From assembly GCF_900182555.1 (NCBI RefSeq), contig NZ_FXTH01000003.1, positions 248,001 to 312,000 on the forward strand: 64,000 nt of DNA. Direction: 5' to 3'. Under the pieces are notes generated by a model that did not search any database, was not told where the DNA came from, and saw nothing but the letters and a program-made list of their open reading frames with translations. The position numbers and the translations under genes are program-made. Each line of letters starts with the position of its first letter. Within the stretch, counting starts at the first letter, position 1. Below are positions 45,743-53,772 of this stretch, in pieces. Source of the DNA: Fodinibius sediminis. Its GTDB lineage: Bacteria; Bacteroidota; Rhodothermia; Balneolales; Balneolaceae.

Positions 45743-46240
45743 TGGCTCAAGCTAAATACCACATGGTTATTAAATGAATGGAATTGAATTTTTGAATTTT
45801 ATTGCATATCTGTAATTGTACGGCGAAGCAATATATGGCTAAGTATGGGGGAAACAAGATATTACATTGATTTAAGAGATAGTAGATTATAACTATCAAC
45901 CTGATTGCTGGAATGGATAAATTTGCAGCCTGGATGTTTCAGTAGCGTCAGCATCTGCCTGCCGGTCCCGGTGGACACGGAAATGTGATGCGAGAGGGAG
46001 ATCGCCCTATCACCTGATCCATGGATGCAAGCCATAGAGATGCTGAAGTATGATTTCAGCCCTAATACAAAATGACAAAGGAAGGATAAAAGGATAGTAG
46101 ATTGGTCGTACCGATGTCTCTTTAAAGATGGAGATGATAGTACGGCATCATTATATAGCTGAGACGCCATATGGATACCGGCCGAATGTTAGTTGAAGAT
46201 TTTTTGATTGGAACAGGAAGTTACAGCAGAATGAACAGGA
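45743..46240. other. intergenic region before the rhamnose catabolic operon
   Basis: Nearly 500 bases with no supported gene. It contains the bipartite element at 46096-46122. At 45873-45887 there is AAGAGATAGTAGAT, which looks like two half-sites of the same element placed back to back. The length suggests a regulated promoter region for the operon starting at 46241. Confidence 0.5.
46096..46122 (+). promoter_or_regulatory. bipartite element copy 5 (AGTAGAT-N12-TGTCTCTT) before the rhamnose operon
   Basis: AGTAGAT at 46096-46102 and TGTCTCTT at 46115-46122 have the standard gap. TAAAGA follows. The transporter start is 118 bases downstream. It links the rhamnose operon to the two susC genes and the DUF1080 operon. 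Confidence 0.65.
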
Positions 46241-47650
46241 ATGACTGAAGGGTTTTTAAAGCGGCTGGACACCCGGCTTGATGCTATTGATGAGTACGAG
46301 CGTGAGCCCGTGCCCGAAGATAGGCTGAAGGGCTGGAAGGGGTTCATAGGTATGTATGCCGGGGAACACACGGCCGGTACGGAATTTGTCATTGGCCCGC
46401 TCTTTGTCGCGCACGGGGTTGCTGCTGTTGACTTGATCTGGGGACTTATCCTGGGGAACATCCTGGCTGTTTTGAGCTGGGCCTTTCTGTGTGCCCCGGT
46501 AGCGGTGCGAACAAAATTGACGTTGTACTGGCAGCTCAAAAAAATATGCGGTTCCAGGCTGGCGCTGGTTTACAATATCGTCAATGCCCTGATGTTTTGC
46601 TTTCTGGCCGGATCGATGATAGCTGTTTCTGCAACAGCGGTGGGACTCCCTTTCGGGATTGCAATGCCGGCCCTCGGCGACTGGCTGCCAACAAGCATCG
46701 GATGGATTATCACGGTTTTTGCGGTCGGTCTTGTCATTACGCTTGTAGCCATACTTGGATATGATTATGTAGCTCGTTTTGCGAATATCGCATTCCCCTG
46801 GATGATTTTGGTTTTTATTGCAGCGGCCCTGGCGGTACTGCCACAGCTGGGAGTATCCTCAGTTTCTGATTTTTGGACCGTTGCCCGGGAGCGTATATGG
46901 ACCGGAGTACCGGCAGAAGGACAGAGCAAGTTTACATTTTGGCATGTGATGTTTTTTGCGTGGTTTGCGAATATGGCCATGCATATAGGAATGTCGGATA
47001 TGTCGATCCTGCGGTTCGCCCAAAAGTGGCAGCATGGATTTTCGTCGGCCACGGGCATGTTTTTCGGGCACTTCATTGCGTGGATGGCCTCGGGCATCTT
47101 AACCGCTGCAGCGGCCGGTGCAATAGCCCCCGGCATCATTGCTTTTAACAGTGCGGGTGTTGCCGGTGCAATATGCGTTGTCATTGCCGGATGGACCACT
47201 GCAAACCCCACGATTTACCGGGCCGGATTGGCTTTCCAGTCGGTTACGCCAGACTGGAAACGATGGAAGGTAACGCTCTTTACCGGGATGCTTACCTCCA
47301 TCGCGGCTTGCTTCCCGGCACTTGTTATGAAACTGCTGGATTTTGTAGCTCTCTATGGCTTGGTCTTAATGCCGATGGGCGCTGTTATTTTTCTGGATGT
47401 CATGCTTTTCCCGAAGATGAAAATGAAAAGCAACCTGGCAGAAAAAGCGTCCCTGGATTTTAACTGGGCGGCGGGACTAACCTGGTTTGTGACGCTCCTG
47501 CTGTGCCTGTTTATTAATTTATATGTGGGTATCGAGATTTTCTTTCTGGGGCTGCCCGGATGGTTTATCGCTTCACTGTTGTATGTGGGGCTGAGTGCCA
47601 TATATCAGAAGAGGGTTCAGTTCACTGCCGTACCCTCTGCAACGGGTTGA
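46241..47650 (+). CDS. NCS1-type (cytosine permease-like) membrane transporter, candidate rhamnose importer
   Basis: A 469-residue inner-membrane protein with about 12 hydrophobic helices. Features of the nucleobase-cation-symporter-1 family include the N-terminal W-K-G-F-I-G-M-Y-A-G-E-H-T-A-G-T-E-F with a conserved first helix, the G-Y-D-Y-V-A-R-F-A-N segment near residue 175 and T-A-N-P-T-I-Y-R-A-G-L-A-F near 320. It is the first gene after the regulatory element and directly precedes the rhamnulose-1-phosphate aldolase gene by 96 bases. I infer L-rhamnose or lactaldehyde-pathway substrate import, since no RhaT-like gene is present here. Classical NCS1 members move cytosine or hydantoins, so this would be a new specificity. 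Confidence 0.8.
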   Translation: MTEGFLKRLDTRLDAIDEYEREPVPEDRLKGWKGFIGMYAGEHTAGTEFVIGPLFVAHGVAAVDLIWGLILGNILAVLSWAFLCAPVAVRTKLTLYWQLKKICGSRLALVYNIVNALMFCFLAGSMIAVSATAVGLPFGIAMPALGDWLPTSIGWIITVFAVGLVITLVAILGYDYVARFANIAFPWMILVFIAAALAVLPQLGVSSVSDFWTVARERIWTGVPAEGQSKFTFWHVMFFAWFANMAMHIGMSDMSILRFAQKWQHGFSSATGMFFGHFIAWMASGILTAAAAGAIAPGIIAFNSAGVAGAICVVIAGWTTANPTIYRAGLAFQSVTPDWKRWKVTLFTGMLTSIAACFPALVMKLLDFVALYGLVLMPMGAVIFLDVMLFPKMKMKSNLAEKASLDFNWAAGLTWFVTLLLCLFINLYVGIEIFFLGLPGWFIASLLYVGLSAIYQKRVQFTAVPSATG

Positions 47651-47746
47651 TGGGCAGGAGAGCCGCAACTACAGGCGTGACGGATTTTTTGGATGTTATA
47701 ACAACAAAAGAACTTAAAAATAAAGGCAAATACAGATCATACTGAT

Positions 47747-49945
47747 ATGAATACAAGTACCACAAAAAAATATTTCAGGCAAGTTGAAAGCAAATGGGAT
47801 GACCAGGAAGCCAAAGGCAAAGATCCGCTGGCCAGCCTGGTCTATCGCTCGAACCTGCTGGGCAGCGATTCGTACATCAATAATACGGGGGGAGGTAATA
47901 CGTCCAGCAAAGTGATGGAAAAAGACCCTATTAGCGGGGAGGAGGCGGAAGTACTCTGGGTAAAGGGCTCGGGCGGTGATCTGCGAACGGCTACCAAGCC
48001 CAACTTTGCTTCGTTGTACCAGCAGAAGTTGTTGAAGCTGCAGGATATCTACCACGGTATGGAAAATACCGGGCTTAAAACGCCGGCTGAAGACTCTATG
48101 ACCGAAATGTACGCGCATTGTACGTACAATCTGAACCCGCGCGCCCCATCCATCGATACACCGCTGCATAGCTTTATTCCCTATAAGTTCGTCGATCACA
48201 CGCACCCCGTTCCGGTTATCGCCATAGCGACAGCGGACAATGGTCCCGAGTTGATGCGTGAGGTCTACGGTGATGAGGTGGAATGGGTCGACTGGATGCG
48301 CCCCGGTTTTGAACTTGGCCTGAAGCTGCAGGAAGTGATCGAGAAGAACCCGGATATAAGGGGTATTATCCTGGGAGGACACGGGCTGATAAACTGGGCG
48401 GATGATGAAAAGGAATGCTACGAAACCAGTATCGAGCTTATCAACAAGGCCGCCGCTTATTTGAATGAGCACGAGCGGGGGGAGGAATCATTCGGGGGAT
48501 CCCGGTATGATGCTGTTGAAGAAGAGCAGCGGCGCGATATGCTGGCGGAGGTCCTTCCCTTTTTGCGGGGACAGGTCAGCCAGGAGAACCAGTTTATCGG
48601 GACGGTCCAGGATGATGATGTAACCCTCCAGTTTATCAATGCGGAAGATGCACCGCGCTTGGCAGAACTGGGCACCTCCTGCCCCGATCATTTTCTGAGA
48701 ACCAAAATCAAACCGCTTTATGTTGATTGGAATCCGCAGCAGGAATCGATTGATGAGCTCAAATCGGCTATTAGATCGGGCCTGGAGCAGTACCGAAAAG
48801 ATTATGCCGCCTATTACAACGACCATCGTGACGAGGATTCTCCAGATATGCGCGATCCCAATCCGACGGTCATCCTTATCCCGGGACTCGGCATGGTTGC
48901 TTGGGGTAAAAATAAAAGTGAATCCAGGGTTACCGCCGAATTTTATACCGCGGCCATCGGTGTGATGCGTGGGGCCGAATCGGTTGCAAACTATACGGCG
49001 CTGCCCAAACAGGAGGCCTATGATATCGAATATTGGGCGCTCGAAGAGGCAAAGCTGCAGCGCATGCCTCCTGAAAGCGAACTTTCACGACAGGTCATCG
49101 CCGTTGTTGGGGCCGGAAGCGGTATCGGTAAAGCGCTCGTACGGCGTCTCATTGAAGAGGGGGGAACGGTGGCTGCCCTCGATCTTGACAGCGAGGCCGC
49201 CGAAGCAACGGCCAGGGAAGTGCTTGATGATATTGGCATGGGTATTGGTGTAGCCGGTTCGGACATCAGCGGTTCCGGTGATGTGATAGGGCTCGGATGC
49301 GATATTACCGACCGGGATTCCGTTCAAGAGGCCCTGCAGCAGGTGATCATTGCTTACGGCGGCGTAGACAATGTTGCGGTGACGGCCGGTCTGTATCCCA
49401 CGCCCGACGAGGAGGGGCATGTGGATGATGCCGCCTGGGACCGTGCCTTTGCCGTGAATGTCAAAGGGAATTATATTGTGGCCGATGAAGTGGGTTCTGT
49501 TTGGGATGCCCAGAACCTGAAGGGAAGCATGGTTATTACGACCAGCGCCAACGCGGTGGTCGCCAAGGCGGGAAGCCTGGCCTACGATACCAGCAAGTCC
49601 GCAGCCAATCACCTGATCCGTGAGCTGGCCATTGAGCTTGCCCCCAGGGTCCGCGTCAATGGCGTGGCGCCGGCTACCGTTGTCGAGGGAAGCAGCATGT
49701 TCCCCAGAGAGCGGGTCATTGCCTCACTGACAAAGTATGAAATTGATTTTGACAGGGAGGAAAGTACGGCCGACCTTCGTGAAAAACTGGCTGATTTCTA
49801 TGCCAGCCGCACGCTGACCAAACAGCCTATTACGCTGGATCAGCAGACCGAAGCAATTTATTCTCTGCTCAGCTCGCGGTATGAAAATACCACGGGGCAT
49901 GTTCTTCCCGTCGACGGTGGGCTCAGGGACGCCTTCTTGCGCTAA
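47747..49945 (+). CDS. rhaEW: bifunctional L-rhamnulose-1-phosphate aldolase / short-chain dehydrogenase (L-lactaldehyde dehydrogenase)
   Basis: A 732-residue two-domain enzyme. The N-terminal class II aldolase domain has zinc ligands His151 and His153 (D-H-T-H-P-V-P-V) and His212 (G-G-H-G-L-I-N-W). The C-terminal short-chain dehydrogenase begins near residue 450 with G-A-G-S-G-I-G and has the Tyr613-x-x-x-Lys617 pair (Y-D-T-S-K-S-A). It splits rhamnulose-1-phosphate to DHAP and L-lactaldehyde, and the second domain oxidises the aldehyde to L-lactate, as shown for the Chloroflexus-type protein. The LutABC genes downstream fit lactate as product. Cytoplasmic; operon of the NCS1, isomerase and kinase genes. 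Confidence 0.93.
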   Translation: MNTSTTKKYFRQVESKWDDQEAKGKDPLASLVYRSNLLGSDSYINNTGGGNTSSKVMEKDPISGEEAEVLWVKGSGGDLRTATKPNFASLYQQKLLKLQDIYHGMENTGLKTPAEDSMTEMYAHCTYNLNPRAPSIDTPLHSFIPYKFVDHTHPVPVIAIATADNGPELMREVYGDEVEWVDWMRPGFELGLKLQEVIEKNPDIRGIILGGHGLINWADDEKECYETSIELINKAAAYLNEHERGEESFGGSRYDAVEEEQRRDMLAEVLPFLRGQVSQENQFIGTVQDDDVTLQFINAEDAPRLAELGTSCPDHFLRTKIKPLYVDWNPQQESIDELKSAIRSGLEQYRKDYAAYYNDHRDEDSPDMRDPNPTVILIPGLGMVAWGKNKSESRVTAEFYTAAIGVMRGAESVANYTALPKQEAYDIEYWALEEAKLQRMPPESELSRQVIAVVGAGSGIGKALVRRLIEEGGTVAALDLDSEAAEATAREVLDDIGMGIGVAGSDISGSGDVIGLGCDITDRDSVQEALQQVIIAYGGVDNVAVTAGLYPTPDEEGHVDDAAWDRAFAVNVKGNYIVADEVGSVWDAQNLKGSMVITTSANAVVAKAGSLAYDTSKSAANHLIRELAIELAPRVRVNGVAPATVVEGSSMFPRERVIASLTKYEIDFDREESTADLREKLADFYASRTLTKQPITLDQQTEAIYSLLSSRYENTTGHVLPVDGGLRDAFLR

Positions 49946-49970
49946 CAGTGGCCTTTAATCATATCGGAAC

Positions 49971-50144
49971 ATGAAAACACTGCTTGTACTCCTGTCGATA
50001 GCTGGATTGGCACTGACGGTAATACCGTCGGTGCTGGTCTTCAGCCAGGGGCTGTCTCTTGAAACCCATAAGCTGTTGATGCTCGCAGGCATGCTTATGT
50101 GGTTTATTACGGCTCCCTTCTGGATGAAGGAACAGGAGCTGTAG
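49971..50144 (+). CDS. 57-residue two-helix membrane protein of the rhamnose operon
   Basis: A small gene encoding 57 residues with two hydrophobic segments (M-K-T-L-L-V-L-L-S-I-A-G-L-A-L-T and L-M-L-A-G-M-L-M-W-F-I-T) separated by a polar turn (S-L-E-T-H-K), ending W-M-K-E-Q-E-L. It starts 25 bases after the aldolase stop and ends 55 bases before the isomerase, in frame with operon organisation. The predicted inner-membrane hairpin resembles small proteins I recall next to sugar operons of Bacteroidota. It might assist the NCS1 transporter. The function is unknown. Confidence 0.7.
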   Translation: MKTLLVLLSIAGLALTVIPSVLVFSQGLSLETHKLLMLAGMLMWFITAPFWMKEQEL

Positions 50145-50199
50145 GATCTGGTATCAGCCATAACAGTGTTCTAGTGTTCGAACTGTACATACAGACCTT

Positions 50200-51477
50200 A
50201 TGATCATCACTCCGCAGCACATTCATGAGCATAATCAAAAAGCGAAGGAAGAGCACGCTGCTTCCTTTTCTGCGCTGGCCGGTCAGCTTGACGGTAAGGG
50301 CATGGCCGTGGAAGACCTGGTAAATAAAGTCGCCTCTTTCCAGGTGGCGATACCAAGCTGGGCCCTGGGCACCGGCGGTACGCGCTTTGGGCGTTTCCCC
50401 ATGGGCGGGGAGCCGGGATCCCTGGAGGAGAAAATTGAGGATGTGGGATTGCTTCACGCCCTCAATCGCTCGAGCGGGGCTCTTTCCCTGCATATCCCCT
50501 GGGATATCCCCGAAGACACCAAAGCCGTGAAAGCACTGGCCCGCGAGTATGACCTGGTGTTTGATGCCGTCAACTCCAATACGTTCCAGGATCAGCAGGA
50601 ACAGGAATATTCTTATAAATTCGGCTCCCTTTCGCATACCGACAAGGCAGTCCGAAAACAGGCGGTCGAGCATAACCTGGATGTGATCCGATACGGGAAA
50701 GAACTGGGGTCGAAGGCGCTGACGGTCTGGCTGGCGGACGGCTCTAATTTTCCCGGTCAGCAAAATTTCAGAAAAGCACTGCAGCGAACGCAGGAATCGC
50801 TTGAGGAGATTTATGAGCAGCTCCCGGACGACTGGCAGTTGTTGATCGAATATAAGCCGTATGAACCCAACTTTTATTCCATGGTCATCCCGGATTGGGG
50901 TACTTCTTTTCTGCTGGCCAATAAGCTTGGCGAGAATGCCCGGACGCTGGTAGACTTGGGCCATCATTTACCCAATACCAATATCGAACAGATTGTGGCC
51001 ATCCTTTCGATGGAGCAGAAATTGGGTGGCTTCCATTTCAATGATTCCAAGTACGGGGACGATGATCTGACGACCGGGGCCATCAAACCCTATCAGCTGT
51101 TCCTGATATTCAGTGAGCTTATTGCCGGGGGCGGGGCAGGCTTTACTGACCAAATTGCCTGGATGATTGATGCGAGCCACAATGTCAAAGATCCCCTGGA
51201 AGATCTGCTGCAGTCGGTGGATGCCATAAACAAAGCTTATGCCAAGGCTTTGCTGATCGATCGGGAGAAGCTGGCCGAGGCCCGGATGTCGAATGACCCG
51301 GTGGCAGCCCAGGAAACCCTGCAGGATGCTTTTCAAACGGATGTTCGCCCGTTACTGCGTGAGGCGAGGATAGCGAACAAGGCCGCCGCGGCTCCCCTTA
51401 AACTTTACCGCGATCTGGGGGTGCGAAAGCAGCTGATCAAGAAACGCGGCACCAAGAGCATAGCCACCGGCCTGTAA
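50200..51477 (+). CDS. rhaI: L-rhamnose isomerase, Pseudomonas stutzeri/RhaI type
   Basis: A 425-residue TIM-barrel isomerase that turns L-rhamnose into L-rhamnulose. The metal ligands are in order: Glu217 (L-L-I-E-Y-K-P-Y-E), Asp252 (V-D-L-G-H-H), His279 with Asp282 (F-H-F-N-D-S) and Asp324 (W-M-I-D-A-S-H-N). This agrees with the broad-specificity P. stutzeri enzyme and not with the RhaA of Escherichia coli. No signal peptide. It lies between the small membrane protein and the kinase gene (29 bases to rhaB), so the operon is tight. Assignment is firm; alternative aldose substrates are possible because the family is promiscuous. Confidence 0.93.
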   Translation: MIITPQHIHEHNQKAKEEHAASFSALAGQLDGKGMAVEDLVNKVASFQVAIPSWALGTGGTRFGRFPMGGEPGSLEEKIEDVGLLHALNRSSGALSLHIPWDIPEDTKAVKALAREYDLVFDAVNSNTFQDQQEQEYSYKFGSLSHTDKAVRKQAVEHNLDVIRYGKELGSKALTVWLADGSNFPGQQNFRKALQRTQESLEEIYEQLPDDWQLLIEYKPYEPNFYSMVIPDWGTSFLLANKLGENARTLVDLGHHLPNTNIEQIVAILSMEQKLGGFHFNDSKYGDDDLTTGAIKPYQLFLIFSELIAGGGAGFTDQIAWMIDASHNVKDPLEDLLQSVDAINKAYAKALLIDREKLAEARMSNDPVAAQETLQDAFQTDVRPLLREARIANKAAAAPLKLYRDLGVRKQLIKKRGTKSIATGL

Positions 51478-51506
51478 CTCTTAATAACGAAGACCTGTAA
51501 TTTATC

Positions 51507-52955
51507 ATGGCGACGCCCGTAACGGCAGTATTCGACATTGGAAAGACGAACAAAAAATTTTTTCTCTTCGATGAGGATTATTCCATACTTCAAAAGCAGC
51601 AGACGACCCTCGACCAGCAAGAGGACGAAGACGGGGATCCCTGTGAGGATTTGCGCCAGCTCGAATATTGGATGCTGAACAAGCTGGAGGCAGCCTGCCG
51701 GGATGAAGAAATCGACATCAGGGCACTAAATTTTTCAGGCTATGGCGCGAGCCTGGTGCACCTGGATAAGCAGGGCCGGGCGATTCCCCCGCTTTATAGT
51801 TATCTCAAGCATTACCCGGAGCAGCTGCTTCAGCAGTTCTACAAAAAGTACGGCGGCCGAAAAGCATTTGTGCTGCAGACGGCTTCGCCTCCGATGGGAA
51901 TGCTGAACTCCGGACTGCAGCTGTACTGGCTCAAGCATGAACGACCGGAGAAATTTAAGCGAATAGACTGTACGCTTCATTTTCCTCAGTACCTGAGTTA
52001 TCTGGTATCACGCAAGGCAGTGACCGAGCAGACCAGCATCGGCTGTCACACCGCCCTGTGGGATTATGAGAAAGGCGGTTACCACCGCTGGCTGGAACAG
52101 GAGGGCATGACAAAGCTCCTTCCGCCCATTCGGCCGGTATCCACAGTCAATGACGTCAGCACCTATGGCACGGAAATGGAGGTGGGGATCGGCATTCATG
52201 ATAGTTCTGCGGCCCTGGCCCCCTACTTGTTTGCCTCAGACAGCTCGTTTATGCTGATTTCCACAGGCACCTGGAGCATTACGCTCAATCCCTTCAACAA
52301 GGAGCCGCTGACGTACGAAGAGCTCCAGAGAGATTGCCTTTGTTATATGGATATCCATGGCAACCAGGTGAAGGCTGCCCGGCTTTTTTTGGGCAGCGAG
52401 TACATGCACCAGACCAAAAAGCTGAGTCGCCACTTCGGAAAAGAGCATCGCCAGAACAGCGTCAAGCTGGACCCGGTTCTGCTCAACAGGCTCAGCAAAG
52501 AAGCCTCACCGCCCGCCCGCCTGCAGCTCGAAACGGCGCACACCTCGGGCCCCTTTCCCACGGAGGGAGCCGGCGACTGGCAGGTCGATCAGTTTGCCTC
52601 CTACAAAGAGGGCTATCACCAGCTTATGCTCGACCTGGCGGCCATCCAGGTCGAATCGATAAAACTGGCTGAAGGGAATACGGCAGTGGATAAGTTGATT
52701 GTAGCGGGCGGCTTTAGTCAAAACGATTTTTATGTGAATTTACTGGCATCTTTTTTGCCAAACAGGGAAGTTTATACCGCATCCCTGCCCCATGCCTCGG
52801 CGCTGGGTGCTGCAATGGTAATGAATGAAAGAAACGGGGAGTGGAAAAAGTCGATCGACTGGAAGGCTTTACTGGGACTGGAACGACACAAGCCCCTTGA
52901 AGAGCTGGAGGTCGGGCATTATACCTGGGAGCCCCCGGCCACCAATAGTAAATAG
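51507..52955 (+). CDS. rhaB: L-rhamnulokinase (FGGY family)
   Basis: A 482-residue carbohydrate kinase. The first ATP-binding motif is F-D-I-G-K-T-N-K-K-F-F-L-F near residue 10. Further FGGY features are the N-F-S-G-Y-G-A-S-L-V segment near 73, I-S-T-G-T-W-S near 252 and V-A-G-G-F-S-Q-N-D-F-Y-V-N near 400 before H-A-S-A-L-G-A-A. It phosphorylates L-rhamnulose to give the aldolase substrate. Sequence alone does not exclude another ketose, but the position between rhaI and lutA and the complete pathway make rhamnulose the best call. Cytoplasmic. Confidence 0.9.
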   Translation: MATPVTAVFDIGKTNKKFFLFDEDYSILQKQQTTLDQQEDEDGDPCEDLRQLEYWMLNKLEAACRDEEIDIRALNFSGYGASLVHLDKQGRAIPPLYSYLKHYPEQLLQQFYKKYGGRKAFVLQTASPPMGMLNSGLQLYWLKHERPEKFKRIDCTLHFPQYLSYLVSRKAVTEQTSIGCHTALWDYEKGGYHRWLEQEGMTKLLPPIRPVSTVNDVSTYGTEMEVGIGIHDSSAALAPYLFASDSSFMLISTGTWSITLNPFNKEPLTYEELQRDCLCYMDIHGNQVKAARLFLGSEYMHQTKKLSRHFGKEHRQNSVKLDPVLLNRLSKEASPPARLQLETAHTSGPFPTEGAGDWQVDQFASYKEGYHQLMLDLAAIQVESIKLAEGNTAVDKLIVAGGFSQNDFYVNLLASFLPNREVYTASLPHASALGAAMVMNERNGEWKKSIDWKALLGLERHKPLEELEVGHYTWEPPATNSK

Positions 52956-52982
52956 CAATGGTGTGATCAGTAGAAGTATATT

Positions 52983-53720
52983 ATGCAAATTTCTCTTTTT
53001 ATAACCTGTTTCAATGATACCCTGTTTCCCGAAACAGGAAAGGCCATGGTACAGCTCCTGGAACGGCTGGGGCATCAGGTGGACTTTCCCCTCGAACAGA
53101 CATGCTGTGGCCAAATGCACTATAATACCGGCTATCAGGAAGAAACTATTCCTCTGGTACGCCGTTTTGTGGAGGTATTTGGTGAGGCTGAAGCTGTCGT
53201 AGCGCCGTCGGCTTCCTGCGTGGGAATGGTCAGGGAATTTTATTCAAAGGTGGCCGAACGGGCGGGGGATCCGGAGCTTGCCAATGCCGTGGAGGAGGTG
53301 ATCCCCCGGGTATTTGAGCTATCGGAGTTTTTGGTGAAGGAATTGGGCATAGAGGATGTAGGTGCCTACTACCCGCATCGGGTAACTTACCACCCCACCT
53401 GTCACTCGCTGCGGGTTCTGCATGTGGGCGACGCGCCGTTGATTCTTCTTCGCAACGTGCGGGGCATCGACCTGGTGGAGCTGCCCGCCGCAGAACAGTG
53501 CTGCGGTTTTGGCGGCACCTTTGCTGTCAAGAATGCGGATACTTCTATGGCGATGCTGGGAGATAAAATCCGTCATATCAAGGGTACCGGGGCAGAGGTT
53601 TGTGCCGCTGCTGACAACTCCTGTCTGATGCATATCGGCGGGGCCCTGAAACGCCAGCGCAGCGGGGTCGAACCGGTGCACCTGGCCGAGATACTCGCCT
53701 CAACGGAAGAGACTGAATAG
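52983..53720 (+). CDS. lutA: L-lactate utilisation protein LutA (cysteine-rich CCG protein)
   Basis: A 245-residue protein with the two CCG modules of the heterodisulfide-reductase-like family: C-C-G-Q near residue 40 and A-E-Q-C-C-G-F-G-G-T-F near 172, plus C-H-S-L-R near 140. With LutB and LutC it forms the iron-sulfur L-lactate dehydrogenase that yields pyruvate. It follows rhaB by 27 bases, which ties lactate oxidation to rhamnose breakdown. Probably peripheral on the inner membrane, passing electrons to quinone. Length is normal. Confidence 0.95.
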   Translation: MQISLFITCFNDTLFPETGKAMVQLLERLGHQVDFPLEQTCCGQMHYNTGYQEETIPLVRRFVEVFGEAEAVVAPSASCVGMVREFYSKVAERAGDPELANAVEEVIPRVFELSEFLVKELGIEDVGAYYPHRVTYHPTCHSLRVLHVGDAPLILLRNVRGIDLVELPAAEQCCGFGGTFAVKNADTSMAMLGDKIRHIKGTGAEVCAAADNSCLMHIGGALKRQRSGVEPVHLAEILASTEETE

Positions 53721-53772
53721 CTGGAATGCGAAATACCCGACATATGGGGCATAGAGGAATCATAAGCCGGCC

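Noticed and set aside
45873-45887. Further copy of the bipartite element before the rhamnose operon
   Set aside because: Both half-site-like words are present but touch each other, without the 12-base gap, so it is not counted.
50107-50967. 286-codon antisense frame inside the rhamnose isomerase and small membrane protein genes
   Set aside because: All isomerase metal ligands are on the plus strand, and the antisense product has no match I know.
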